Shown: piece after piece, positions 18,558 to 28,509 of the stretch
How the letters are laid out: each line of letters begins with the position of its first letter
Position numbering within the stretch: position 1 is the stretch's first letter
Source of the DNA: Avibacterium sp. 21-586
Lineage (GTDB): Bacteria; Pseudomonadota; Gammaproteobacteria; Enterobacterales; Pasteurellaceae
DNA length: 64,000 bases
Reading direction: 5' to 3'
Assembly (NCBI RefSeq): GCF_026226775.1
Contig: NZ_JAKKOD010000001.1
Span: 793,501-857,500 of the forward strand
Translations under genes and position numbers: made by a program
The notes under the pieces: generated by a model
Told to the model about the DNA's origin: nothing
The model's database searches: none
What the model saw: the letters and a program-made list of their open reading frames with translations, nothing else

Positions 18558-20455
18558 TGAACGGAAAGAGAAAAAAAGCACCTAACTTAGGGGCATTATT
18601 GAAAACTACTCCCAATAGCCAAAAAGAAATATTTATTTTAATCGGTGATAATGTTTGGAATTTTTATCGTTCAGATCCTAAAGATTTAAAAACAAATGGG
18701 CTTGGCACAGGCTGGAAAATGCTAGCAGATTTAACTGATGCGGATAATGCTAAACGTTATGAAGAAATTCCAATTATTTTAGATAATACAAATCTATCAG
18801 AACTTTATAAGCTGGATATTTTGCCGTTAGAACATCAAGTTGCAAGCATTATTGATACAGATGAGTTTTTTAAAGTTAAAACAAGTGTTGACGGCATCAC
18901 AATTAGAGAAAATCAGCAAGTTCTAACAGATTTATGCACGCATTTAACTAAAACAACGGCTATTCAGCATTTAACGTTAAGAAACAATATTGGCGAGCTT
19001 TTAGAAGATTTAAGCGGCTATATTTCCCGCATTCGTAACAATGAAGCAAGCCTAGAAGCGACAACACCTGAATTAATTGAGCTTGACGCGGAAACCCTGA
19101 AAAAACTTAGCCCAGCTGAAAAGGCTGAATATTTCTACAAATGGCTAAAAATTCCCTTAGCTTATCACGCGGATCAAGGGATAATTTACCGTTACAACGG
19201 TATTATTTGGGAAATAATCCAAGAAAATGAATTACAACGTCAAATTAAGCAGTTTTTTGAGGAATACGGCACAAAATACGGAAGCGTTGAGAGTTTAAAC
19301 AATATTATCAAATGCCTTAATGTAGATTTACCGCTATTTATGCAAACTGATGTGAAACTCTTAGCTTTTAAAAATGGCGTACTAAATAAAAATACGTTGC
19401 AATTTATGCCACATAATAAAGACTACTATTTAACAGGCGTTAACCCCTGCGATTATTTGGAAACGCAAACCCCTACGCCTAATTTTGATAAATGGATCAA
19501 TTTTATCAGCTATGACAGTATTGAGCGGAAAAAATCTTTATTAGCTGCTCTTTATATGATTTTAAATAATCGTTATGACTGGCAATTAACCTTAGAATTA
19601 ATAGGCGAAGCGGGAAGCGGTAAAAGTACATTTCTAGAAGTAGCAAAATTAATTAGTGGCGAGGGAAATTATACCGCGATAGATTTAGAGCTTTTAAAAG
19701 ACGATAAGGCGCGAGATATTATCTTAAATAAAACGTTTTTATTTTCACCTGATCAATCCCGCTACATTGGCGATGCTTCAATTATTAAAGCAATTTCTGG
19801 CGGTGATGATATTTCTTTCAACCCCAAAAATAAAAAATCATTTAGTAGTAAAGTAAACGCAATTATTGCTATTTGTTCTAATACCTTGCCAATTTATAAA
19901 AATGACGGCGGCGGAATGGAAAGAAGGCGCGTGTTATTTCCATTCTATAAAGCCGTTGAAGATAGCGAAAGAGATGATCAGCTATTTGAGAAAATTCAAC
20001 AAGAATTAGGCGGGATAATCCGCAAACTTTATGATGAATTTAAACAACCAGAAGAAGCTAAACAAGCCTTACTACGACAGCAAAAGAGTAAAGAAGCTTT
20101 AGCGATGAAAACCGAAAACGATCATATTTTAGAATTTATCGAAGAGTTCGATTTATTGCCCGAAGTCAGCAATAAAGGCTTAATTCTAGGAAGTATGAAA
20201 GGAATGCCAAGCATTGAAAGCCCTTTTGTTTTTGATCGCCTTTATTGGTGCTATTTGTTTTTTTGCGACATCTTAGGGCGAACAGATAAAGCAAGGTTAA
20301 AACCAAAAGATTTACTCGCCGAAATGCAACAAGCATTTAAAACCGCTGGCTATAAAATCAAATTCACTAATAAGCAGCTAAAAGGCGGGTACAACTACAC
20401 AAATGCCACATTCAAAGACAAGCAGAAAACAATAGAAAAATGGAGAAACGCATAA
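18554..20455 (+). CDS. D5-type primase/SF3 helicase replication protein
   Basis: This 633-residue protein has the D5 / DUF5906 helicase architecture. A D5_N-like region (about 190-330) precedes the SF3 helicase with Walker A GEAGSGKSTFLEVAKLI (near 360), Walker B-like ILNKTFLFSPDQSRY and sensor AIIAICSNTLPIY, then the arginine-rich GGGMERRRVLFPF. It would unwind or prime the element's origin. The N-terminal 180 residues lack a primase motif I can name. The iteron-like repeat block starts about 125 bases after its stop. Confidence 0.88.
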   Translation: MMNGKRKKAPNLGALLKTTPNSQKEIFILIGDNVWNFYRSDPKDLKTNGLGTGWKMLADLTDADNAKRYEEIPIILDNTNLSELYKLDILPLEHQVASIIDTDEFFKVKTSVDGITIRENQQVLTDLCTHLTKTTAIQHLTLRNNIGELLEDLSGYISRIRNNEASLEATTPELIELDAETLKKLSPAEKAEYFYKWLKIPLAYHADQGIIYRYNGIIWEIIQENELQRQIKQFFEEYGTKYGSVESLNNIIKCLNVDLPLFMQTDVKLLAFKNGVLNKNTLQFMPHNKDYYLTGVNPCDYLETQTPTPNFDKWINFISYDSIERKKSLLAALYMILNNRYDWQLTLELIGEAGSGKSTFLEVAKLISGEGNYTAIDLELLKDDKARDIILNKTFLFSPDQSRYIGDASIIKAISGGDDISFNPKNKKSFSSKVNAIIAICSNTLPIYKNDGGGMERRRVLFPFYKAVEDSERDDQLFEKIQQELGGIIRKLYDEFKQPEEAKQALLRQQKSKEALAMKTENDHILEFIEEFDLLPEVSNKGLILGSMKGMPSIESPFVFDRLYWCYLFFCDILGRTDKARLKPKDLLAEMQQAFKTAGYKIKFTNKQLKGGYNYTNATFKDKQKTIEKWRNA

Positions 20456-20579
20456 TGCAGTGAGTAATTTATTGAAAATATTAACAGTAAACCAATCAAA
20501 AAAAGGCGCATAATAGCGCTCTTTTTTTATTCCAAAGTGATATAAAAAGCAAAAGACACAGCCAAACTGATTTTTCTTA

Positions 20580-20895
20580 TTCACCCTTTCACTTTTTCAC
20601 CCTAACCACATATAACTATATGATTTATAATAAAAAAACAAGAAAAATAGAAAATTCATTTTTTCACCCTTGTTTCACCCTTTTTTGCATTTTTTCACCC
20701 TTTTGATTATTTATTGTTCAAAAATGACTTTTTTTCTTAAATTTTGTTCATTTATCAAACAAATTTCGCATTTTTCACCTCATTTTTTCACCCTTTCACC
20801 CTTTTTTTCACCCTTATTCACCCTACTAAAAAAGGAAAAAACTATTCAAAATCAATGTGATAAAAATAAATAGGGTGAAAGGGTGAAAGGGTGAA
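20580..20895. repeat. Iteron-like TTCACCC repeat block (candidate replication origin)
   Basis: TTCACCC occurs at 20580, 20596, 20663, 20674, 20694, 20787, 20795, 20807 and 20817 (a TTCACCT variant at 20774). The inverted GGGTGAA occurs at 20873, 20881 and 20889 with an exact 8-base period. The block is very AT-rich between copies and lies directly after the replication gene, like the ori/crr regions of P4-type elements. It covers a stretch of about 435 bases without a gene. Confidence 0.65.
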
Positions 20896-20956
20896 ACAAA
20901 AATCTAATATTTGGTCTGGCTCGCATATTTTGCCTAAATCAGCCTACTTTTTGCAC

Positions 20957-21010
20957 GATGAAAAAATCAATCAAACTTTTATCGATAAACTGAAAGGCAT
21001 AGGCAAGCCC
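20957..21010 (+). pseudogene. Possible remnant of an integrase N-terminus
   Basis: The frame reads KINQTFIDKLKGIGKP, nearly the same as the start of the truncated integrase at 21448 (KINQTFINKLKATGKE). No further integrase sequence follows. This may be a recombination scar from element exchange at the locus. Confidence 0.4.
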
Positions 21011-21120
21011 AATAACGGAATTCCTGTTATCTGCACTGAACAAAATAGGGGAAATCACCGCTGTAAAAATCCCCAGCCTTGCCGCCTTTTCGATTCCTGT
21101 TTTATACTCAAGCAGGGATT

Positions 21121-21142
21121 TTAGATCCCTGTTTAGATCCCT
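21121..21142 (+). repeat. Right copy of TTAGATCCCT integrase-arm-like repeats
   Basis: A tandem pair identical over 22 bases to 9133-9154, sited about 65 bases inside attR. Confidence 0.6.
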
Positions 21143-21206
21143 GAAGCAGATAAAGAGAATAAAAAACCATAGAAAATACAGTAAGTTAGGCGAAAAAATT
21201 GAAATA

Positions 21207-21221
21207 CCCTCTCACCGCCAT
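21207..21221 (+). repeat. attR core of the tRNA-Ser element
   Basis: An exact 15-base copy of 8999-9013. The flanking bases on both sides do not match the tRNA gene, which fixes the limit of the repeat. Confidence 0.85.
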
Positions 21222-21447
21222 CAGTGATATTTTTTCAGTTCTTTTTGTTCGTATTGTTCACTAACTTATTAAAAAATAAGGATTTTTGTAGTTCGTTCTG
21301 TTTTTTCTGTTCTTTTTGCGTGTTTTTGTTCTTGGCGAAATGATCCCAAATGCTCCCTTTTTTGTTAGCTCTCACTTACAAAAATGGATTTTTTAGATTT
21401 TAGGGATCATTTCTTGAAATTTTTTAATTAAATCAAGAGCTAACACT

Positions 21448-21861
21448 ATGACAAAAATCAACCAAACTTTTATCAATAAACTGAAAGCCACAGGCAAAGA
21501 AGAACGCTATTCACTAGGGCATAAACTCTTTTTAGTGATGACCCCTAAGGGTAGCAAATCTTATCGTTATATTTACCGCTTACCCGATACCAAGGCGATT
21601 AGAAAAAAGAACCTTGGGCGGGCTGATATTATTTCCCTTGAGGAAGCGTTAAATATGGCGATTTCCTATAATCTTTCGCTTGCCCAAGGCATTGCTCCTT
21701 TAGTGCAAATTCAAGCAGAAGAAAAGCAATTACAGTTGCAAAAAATCACGTTGGTAGAGATTGCGGAAGATTGGCATAAGACAAAGGGCATTAGATTAAG
21801 CAAAGCACATTTGAAAGATCGCTTAGCACGTTTTAAAAATCGTAGTGTTCCACTAAATTAG
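21448..21861 (+). pseudogene. Second tyrosine integrase, truncated by an IS remnant
   Basis: Only the N-terminal ~132 residues remain: an arm-binding domain (GHKLFLVMTPKGSKSYRYIY, LGRADIISLEEALNMA) and the start of the core-binding domain. The reading frame then enters the end of an IS3 relative and stops (last residues RSVPLN come from the IS). The catalytic domain is lost. Upstream, AAATGATCCC near 21339 and GGGATCATTT near 21404 form an inverted pair that could be its arm sites. It marks an older element in tandem behind the satellite attR. Confidence 0.8.
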
Positions 21862-22543
21862 CAATCCTTTGATAGGTTCTTTTTCGCTAAAATTGGCGAT
21901 AATCCTTGATTATAGCTATACAGTCTTACCTTTTTATAGTAAAACGCATAATGTTTAATATCTTCCTCAGCTTCATTTAATGAAGAATAACTGCCCTTTA
22001 ATATCCATTCATATTTAAAACATCTAAACTAAGGATTCATCGGCGCACTATCCCTACAATTTCCTCGATGACTCATACTTTGTATCAATCCCTGCTGTTT
22101 TACACATTGTATAAACGGCGCATTCTCATAAATCTTACTTTGCTCTAAGTGAAACAACATCCTCCCTATTCTTTCCATTGTCAGCATTGCATGATTTAAG
22201 GCATCAACCACTCACATTGAATCATGCCTTTTCTGAATAGCCAGCCAACTACTTGACGACGCACTAAATTCATTACTATTGTCAAATAATGCCATTCCCC
22301 CTGTACTTTTAGATAAGTTGTATTACCACATAATACCATTGTATCTGAGATTGGATTTTGAAGCTCGCTTTTAAACTCCGCTTTCCTGCTAAACCACGAT
22401 TTTCATCAAATGACGCCTTTATCTTTTTATTCCATACGATTTTAATGTCTTTACCGCCTGGTAGCGTTGCGCTCGAGTAACGTGAAAATTGCAGCAGCTT
22501 TCTTAGGATTTCTTTATCCTCTTCGAGAATTTTAATACATATG
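21842..22543 (-). mobile_element. Decayed, truncated copy of the IS3-family element
   Basis: The sequence reads backwards through the same IS as 12161-13383. It begins with an end GTAGTGTTCCACTAAATTAG, continues with frameshifted OrfB (for example the CWDN-type region near 22055-22080 and SLNEAEEDI-like segment), and breaks off in OrfA where the CRISPR array begins. About 0.7 of 1.2 kb remains, with internal deletions and many substitutions. It is not functional. Confidence 0.85.
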
Positions 22544-25500
22544 ATTTCAATTCACGGCCATCTGGGAGATGACCGCCTGATTTAAATGGCGACGGGACAA
22601 TTACGCCCAACGTTTCAATTCACGGCCATCTGGGAGATGGCCGATTTGCCTACAGATCCCAAAAAATGAGGGTTTGGCGTTTCAATTCACGGCCATCTGG
22701 GAGATGGCCGGCAATCCAACGAGCGTAAAGCGGCATACAAAAAAGTTTCAATTCACGGCCATCTGGGAGATGGCCGAGATGTACCAATGCAAGCGGTGTT
22801 AGCACCGCTTTGGTTTCAATTCACGGCCATCTGGGAGATGGCCGCAGCTTGTAGGATATGAGATCAGTTTTAGCAAGCGGTGTTTCAATTCACGGCCATC
22901 TGGGAGATGGCCGAAGCGAAAAAACGCTAGGATCTAGCGGTCGTCCCGTTTCAATTCACGGCCATCTGGGAGATGGCCGCCAACGACACGCACACCACCA
23001 ACAGGGCAAGGGCAAGTTTCAATTCACGGCCATCTGGGAGATGGCCGGAGCGTCAGAAAATGATGAAAACTAAAATCACAAGTTTCAATTCACGGCCATC
23101 TGGGAGATGGCCGTCGTATTAATTTCCCCCGTTTTGCCCACTTAAACGGGTTTCAATTCACGGCCATCTGGGAGATGGCCGAAGGCGATCAACTTGAAAT
23201 CACCCTTGAGCTGATGTTTCAATTCACGGCCATCTGGGAGATGGCCGAATCTTAATTTTTTGATTGTGATAATTTTTGAAATGTTTCAATTCACGGCCAT
23301 CTGGGAGATGGCCGTATACGCATTTTTAGATCCTCCCACTGTTATCTAGGGTTTCAATTCACGGCCATCTGGGAGATGGCCGTTGATAACTTACAAAATA
23401 GGAGCGTAAAAAATGATGTTTCAATTCACGGCCATCTGGGAGATGGCCGGCCTGCCGTGTGTATAGCTTGCGGTGGGCGTTAGATGTTTCAATTCACGGC
23501 CATCTGGGAGATGGCCGGATGCGGATTGGGATTATATAGCACCATACTTAGATCGTTTCAATTCACGGCCATCTGGGAGATGGCCGTTAACTTTAATTTT
23601 AGAAAAGCACGAAAAACTAAGGTTTCAATTCACGGCCATCTGGGAGATGGCCGTTGGAAAACTATACGCTTATTGGGTATGGTTATAATGGTTTCAATTC
23701 ACGGCCATCTGGGAGATGGCCGAAACGCAATCTACATCACAAATAGCTTAGCCGTAGTTTCAATTCACGGCCATCTGGGAGATGGCCGTTGAAATTATCG
23801 CTTGATTGCTCTTTAAAAATTGAGTTTCAATTCACGGCCATCTGGGAGATGGCCGCAAAGAATATTTAGATCGTATCATAAAAAGCGATGTTTCAATTCA
23901 CGGCCATCTGGGAGATGGCCGGCCACCCAGTAGCACCGCTACAATAAGATGTAGGGGTTTCAATTCACGGCCATCTGGGAGATGGCCGGTAACTATCTTA
24001 AACCGTTGGCGGAATTAAGGGCGGTTTCAATTCACGGCCATCTGGGAGATGGCCGCGTCACTTTTTACGCCACCACGAAAAATCCAAGCGTTTCAATTCA
24101 CGGCCATCTGGGAGATGGCCGTAATTATCCCCTTCATTCATATTTTCGTCAAAATCTGTTTCAATTCACGGCCATCTGGGAGATGGCCGAGCAATGGGGG
24201 GCGGTAGCGTGTGCTATCGCCAGTTTCAATTCACGGCCATCTGGGAGATGGCCGTTGTTAATCTATGCGTGTATTATATCAAAACGGATGTTTCAATTCA
24301 CGGCCATCTGGGAGATGGCCGTACCAAATATTCATTCAGTGCGGTATTTTTGCAGGGTTTCAATTCACGGCCATCTGGGAGATGGCCGCACCTTATCCAA
24401 AACTAGAAAGAAATTGTTTGAAGTTTCAATTCACGGCCATCTGGGAGATGGCCGATGTTGTAGGGTATGAGACAAGCGTAAGCAACCGATGTTTCAATTC
24501 ACGGCCATCTGGGAGATGGCCGGTTCAACTGCAAAAATTCCCACGTTTTAAAAATACGTTTCAATTCACGGCCATCTGGGAGATGGCCGGCTTAACAACA
24601 AGCCACGATCCTACCCACCTTATCGTTTCAATTCACGGCCATCTGGGAGATGGCCGACTGGTTATTTTTTGTACTTTTGGGAATTGATAGGTTTCAATTC
24701 ACGGCCATCTGGGAGATGGCCGGCATTGAGTAAGATGTAATTAATCAGTGCCTTTGTTTCAATTCACGGCCATCTGGGAGATGGCCGGAGAGAGATCGCA
24801 AACTTGACGATCTCTTTAATAAGTTTCAATTCACGGCCATCTGGGAGATGGCCGTAATCCTTGTGTTACTAAGTGTCTATCTTCTCTAGTTTCAATTCAC
24901 GGCCATCTGGGAGATGGCCGCGCATTATTAAAGATTCGTTGGTTCACTAGCTAACGGTTTCAATTCACGGCCATCTGGGAGATGGCCGACTGTTTTGCCG
25001 TGCGGAGCAGTACCCCCCAAGGGTTTCAATTCACGGCCATCTGGGAGATGGCCGGAACCGCTGGGGATTTTGGTGTACCTGCTTACTACGTTTCAATTCA
25101 CGGCCATCTGGGAGATGGCCGCTTGATAAATATGAAATTACTAACTTTTGAGCAAGCGGTTTCAATTCACGGCCATCTGGGAGATGGCCGTGGCAAAGAA
25201 TATTTAGATCGTATCATAAAAAGCGATGTTTCAATTCACGGCCATCTGGGAGATGGCCGGCGATATTAACTTTTATTTTTTTTGCCAAACCCCCGTTTCA
25301 ATTCACGGCCATCTGGGAGATGGCCGTGTTTGTCGATCAGGGCATAGAAGCCAGTATCGATGTTTCAATTCACGGCCATCTGGGAGATGGCCGTTCTGTA
25401 AATAAAGGCACTTTCTATCCAGATTCTAGAGTTTCAATTCACGGCCATCTGGGAGATGGCCGAATTTTTACTAACAACAGGAGCGTAAAAAATGATGTTT

Positions 25501-26329
25501 CAATTCACGGCCATCTGGGAGATGGCCGATGGGGATTGTAAATAGGAGACACTATGACCAATGTTTCAATTCACGGCCATCTGGGAGATGGCCGACCCTT
25601 AAAAAATAAACCTTAAAAATGGAGCGTTAGTTTCAATTCACGGCCATCTGGGAGATGGCCGCTTTGCAGATAGCCTGATCGAAGTGTTGGGAAGTGTTTC
25701 AATTCACGGCCATCTGGGAGATGGCCGCTAATCGAGCGGAATTTATGCAGCAGTTTTTACCTGTTTCAATTCACGGCCATCTGGGAGATGGCCGTGCTTA
25801 TTATAGCACATAGATCTAGCCCGTCAAACAGTTTCAATTCACGGCCATCTGGGAGATGGCCGTAAAAAAAGAGATCGGGAGCTTGACGATCTCTTGTTTC
25901 AATTCACGGCCATCTGGGAGATGGCCGACGGCTTGGCGGTGAAATGTAAACCGCATTCAGCGGTTTCAATTCACGGCCATCTGGGAGATGGCCGGTTAGT
26001 TGTGGGTATAATCCCGTATCTACTAATAAGTTTCAATTCACGGCCATCTGGGAGATGGCCGTTGCTCACGCTTTGAAAGAAATCATCTAATTTAGGAGTT
26101 TCAATTCACGGCCATCTGGGAGATGGCCGTCAAAAATTATCACAATCTAAAAATTAATATTTTGTTTCAATTCACGGCCATCTGGGAGATGGCCGTGGCG
26201 AGATGTTCGCACCGTTAAAGACTTGGGCAGTTTCAATTCACGGCCATCTGGGAGATGGCCGGTTATGGTAAATGAAAAGTTATTAGATCGTACGGCGGTT
26301 TCAATTCACGGCCATCTGGGAGATGGCCG
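22544..26329 (-). CRISPR. Type I-C CRISPR array, 57 repeats / 56 spacers
   Basis: A 32-base repeat, written on the plus strand as GTTTCAATTCACGGCCATCT plus GGGAGATGGCCG, recurs every 65-69 bases with spacers of 33-37. Read from the cas side (minus strand), each repeat has a perfect 9-bp stem (CGGCCATCT/AGATGGCCG, loop CCC) and ends in ATTGAAAC, the usual 5' crRNA handle. The repeat at 22544-22575 differs at two positions, marking the leader-distal end. Several spacer pairs are related or identical. I counted the repeats by eye; an error of one is possible. Confidence 0.97.
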
Positions 26330-26518
26330 AGCACAGGCAAAAAATATAACAAAAATAAGATATTAACCTTATTATTTCGCTAATCATTCTTTTCTGTGCG
26401 AGAATGGATTATAGCATAATCATTGCCAAATAAAATTTAGAATTAATTATTTGATTTTTAAAGAACAATGATACTTCGCTAAGCTAGCAGGGATTTGATG
26501 AGAACAGTAGGTTAGCGA
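26330..26518 (-). promoter_or_regulatory. CRISPR leader
   Basis: An AT-rich stretch of about 190 bases without an ORF lies between the cas2 stop and the first repeat on the minus strand. This is the expected position for the leader promoter and the adaptation signals. No specific motif was identified. Confidence 0.75.
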
Positions 26519-26812
26519 TTATAGAATTATGGCATCTTGAAAAATATCAATCGATGGTTTTGCACCGTGATGCTCTACTTTTCTGCGCCATTTACTTCCT
26601 AAATGGTAAAAGCGCAAACTATCAGTTTCAGGGTTATAGGTATCCAATAGTTTGGATTTTAATAGCACCCATTGATCTGGCGCGATATCACATTCAAATA
26701 CAGAATATTGAACACGAACACCATAATCAAGACAATGTTTCGCAATACGACGCAAACGTGCTTGACCTTGTGGATCATCAAAAGAAATATCATAAGTAAT
26801 TAGCATTAACAT
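26519..26812 (-). CDS. cas2: CRISPR-associated endoribonuclease/integration subunit Cas2
   Basis: This 97-residue protein has the ferredoxin-like Cas2 core: beta-1 with the conserved Asp in MLMLITYDISFDD, RLRRIAKHCLDYGVRVQYSV and FECDIAPDQW. It dimerises and bridges Cas1 dimers during spacer integration. It ends the cas operon, 9 bases after cas1, and is adjacent to the leader. The sequence appears intact. Confidence 0.97.
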   Translation of the reverse strand: MLMLITYDISFDDPQGQARLRRIAKHCLDYGVRVQYSVFECDIAPDQWVLLKSKLLDTYNPETDSLRFYHLGSKWRRKVEHHGAKPSIDIFQDAIIL

Positions 26813-26821
26813 ATTGTCATC

Positions 26822-27835
26822 CTAACGCATTAAAAATGGGGGATATTGCGCTAAATCACCGCGTAAATGCCGTGCCAGTAGCATTGCTTGTATATGGGGT
26901 AATAATCCTATTACAACATTTTCCTGCAAAAATGGGTGAAGTATTTTTTCTTGTTTCTTCGCTTGCCAAGCTTGGAATAGGCTTTTTCGCATTTCGGGCT
27001 TCAAATTAACTGCACCGCTGCTTTCTTTTACAAAATCACTTGGTTTAATTTGCCCACGGTTAATTAGACTTAATACGGTTCTATCCACCCACCAAGCACG
27101 AAATTCTTCCAATATATCTTGTGCTAAACTATCTCTTCCCGGACGATCAGCATGTAAAAAGCCAATTTGCGGATCTAGCCCCACACCTTGCAAAGCACCG
27201 CTAATTTCCTTACCTAAAATACTATATAAAAATGATAACAGCGCATTCACTTCATCACGTGGTGGACGGCGTGAACGTCCGTGAAAAGTAAAACCGTTCT
27301 TATCCCGTAATAAATGATGAAAAACACTAAAGTAACGAGATGCTGCTTCGCCCTCAATGCCACGAATAGTATCCAAATCGTCAGCTTGCTTAAGCTCCCT
27401 TAAACGTGCATTTAAACCATAAATAGCCTGTTGAATTTCTTGATTTTCACCATAATTTCGCAATTGCCGTTGCAAGACGCGCTTAGATGATTGAATTTTA
27501 GCTGCGATAATATGACGAGCAATCGAGGTAGGTTTTTCTGCAGAATAGTGATATTGCGCTCGGCGTAATAATACATTTCCACTTTGTCGGCCTTGTAGGC
27601 GCCCTAAATAGCGCCCATTTTCAGTGAAAAAGGCAAGATTTACATTATTTTCGCCACAAAATCCCATTAAAAATGGAGATACCAGCACATTACCAAAACA
27701 GAATATGTGTCCGATAGAATGAATAGGAAGCTGTGCCACTTTTTTACGCTCTTGTTCAATCACAAGCGTTTCTCTTTCTTTATGCAAATAACTGCCTTGT
27801 GTCGTGATATAAATGGTATTTTGTAGTTTTTTCAT
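26822..27835 (-). CDS. cas1: CRISPR-associated integrase Cas1 (type I-C)
   Basis: This 337-residue protein is a normal-length I-C Cas1. Metal-binding residues appear as Glu in SRRPPRDEVNALLSFLYS, His in PQIGFLHADRPGRDSLA and Asp/Glu in QDILEEFRAWWVD. It catalyses spacer insertion with Cas2 and, in I-C systems, with Cas4. It is intact, so adaptation may still be possible even if interference is impaired by the cas3 lesion. Confidence 0.97.
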   Translation of the reverse strand: MKKLQNTIYITTQGSYLHKERETLVIEQERKKVAQLPIHSIGHIFCFGNVLVSPFLMGFCGENNVNLAFFTENGRYLGRLQGRQSGNVLLRRAQYHYSAEKPTSIARHIIAAKIQSSKRVLQRQLRNYGENQEIQQAIYGLNARLRELKQADDLDTIRGIEGEAASRYFSVFHHLLRDKNGFTFHGRSRRPPRDEVNALLSFLYSILGKEISGALQGVGLDPQIGFLHADRPGRDSLAQDILEEFRAWWVDRTVLSLINRGQIKPSDFVKESSGAVNLKPEMRKSLFQAWQAKKQEKILHPFLQENVVIGLLPHIQAMLLARHLRGDLAQYPPFLMR

Positions 27836-27894
27836 CGTAAAAATTCACCTAATTAAGATTAAAAAACTCATCATTTTTATACCGCACTTTGCTT

Positions 27895-28506
27895 TTATTC
27901 TTTCTCATCAAACAACCTTTTGATGTAAGATTGCGATTTATCTTTTTCCAATAATGCAGGCTGGCAAAGCTCAATTAAAGAGCAAGCCTTACAGTGTTTT
28001 CCATATTGTGGCGCAGGCGTTATGCCGCTTTCTAACAATGCTTGCACACGCACAATGGTATCTAATGTTCTCTTTCTTAATTCAGCTGAAAACAGAACAG
28101 GTAAGCGATGTCGCGTTTGTAAATACCATATCGCCCCTTCCGTAATAGACTGCCCTGTCATTTCTTCTAAACATAATGCTTGAGCGCAAAGTTGAATTTC
28201 ATCAATAGGTTCAAGTTTGGGTTTGCCACGTTTGTACTCTACGGGCTTTAATTGACCTGAGCTAAGATCTTGCTCTACGAGATCCAAAATCCCCGCTAAT
28301 CCAAGCTGTTGCGCGCAAACATGGACTGTTCGCTCAAAACGAATTCCCTTACGGCTTTCAGGCTCGCCTGAATCGACACGCTCATGCAAGGTTCTTCCTT
28401 GTGCCGTAAGCAAATTTTCTTCCCACGCCTGCTCGTTATGGATTAACGCACATTGGCGTGGGCAGAAAGCATAATGCTGTAATGCCGAAAGCGAAACGAT
28501 ATACAT
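27895..28506 (-). CDS. cas4: CRISPR-associated exonuclease Cas4
   Basis: This 203-residue Cas4 has a RecB-like nuclease core (GILDLVEQDL and PVEYKRGKPK) and the four cysteines that bind an Fe-S cluster: one in YAFCPRQC and three in CKACSLIELC. Cas4 trims prespacers and helps choose the PAM. It follows cas7 by 3 bases and is 59 bases from cas1. Confidence 0.95.
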   Translation of the reverse strand: MYIVSLSALQHYAFCPRQCALIHNEQAWEENLLTAQGRTLHERVDSGEPESRKGIRFERTVHVCAQQLGLAGILDLVEQDLSSGQLKPVEYKRGKPKLEPIDEIQLCAQALCLEEMTGQSITEGAIWYLQTRHRLPVLFSAELRKRTLDTIVRVQALLESGITPAPQYGKHCKACSLIELCQPALLEKDKSQSYIKRLFDEKE

Positions 28507-28509
28507 TGG

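Larger units (their letters stand above)
8999..21221 (+). mobile_element. P4/PICI-like phage satellite integrated in tRNA-Ser
   Basis: The element is bounded by a 15-bp direct repeat (8999-9013 and 21207-21221) that duplicates the tRNA 3' end. The integrase lies just inside the tRNA end. The rest is typical satellite cargo: Ogr/Delta zinc fingers, AlpA regulators, a P2-type major capsid protein, Ash/Icd-like gene, D5-type primase-helicase and an iteron-like repeat block. No terminase, portal or tail genes are present apart from one disrupted baseplate-like gene, so packaging would need a helper phage. The satellite label is inferred from gene content. Confidence 0.8.

Noticed and set aside
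22858..26076. Several plus-strand ORFs of 60-160 codons
   Set aside because: They lie within the CRISPR array and translate the repeat over and over (VSIHGHLGDGR, FQFTAIWEMA).
22576..26297. Self-targeting spacers against the prophage or satellite in this window
   Set aside because: I compared spacers with the window by eye and saw no convincing full match; a proper alignment search would be needed to exclude partial ones.
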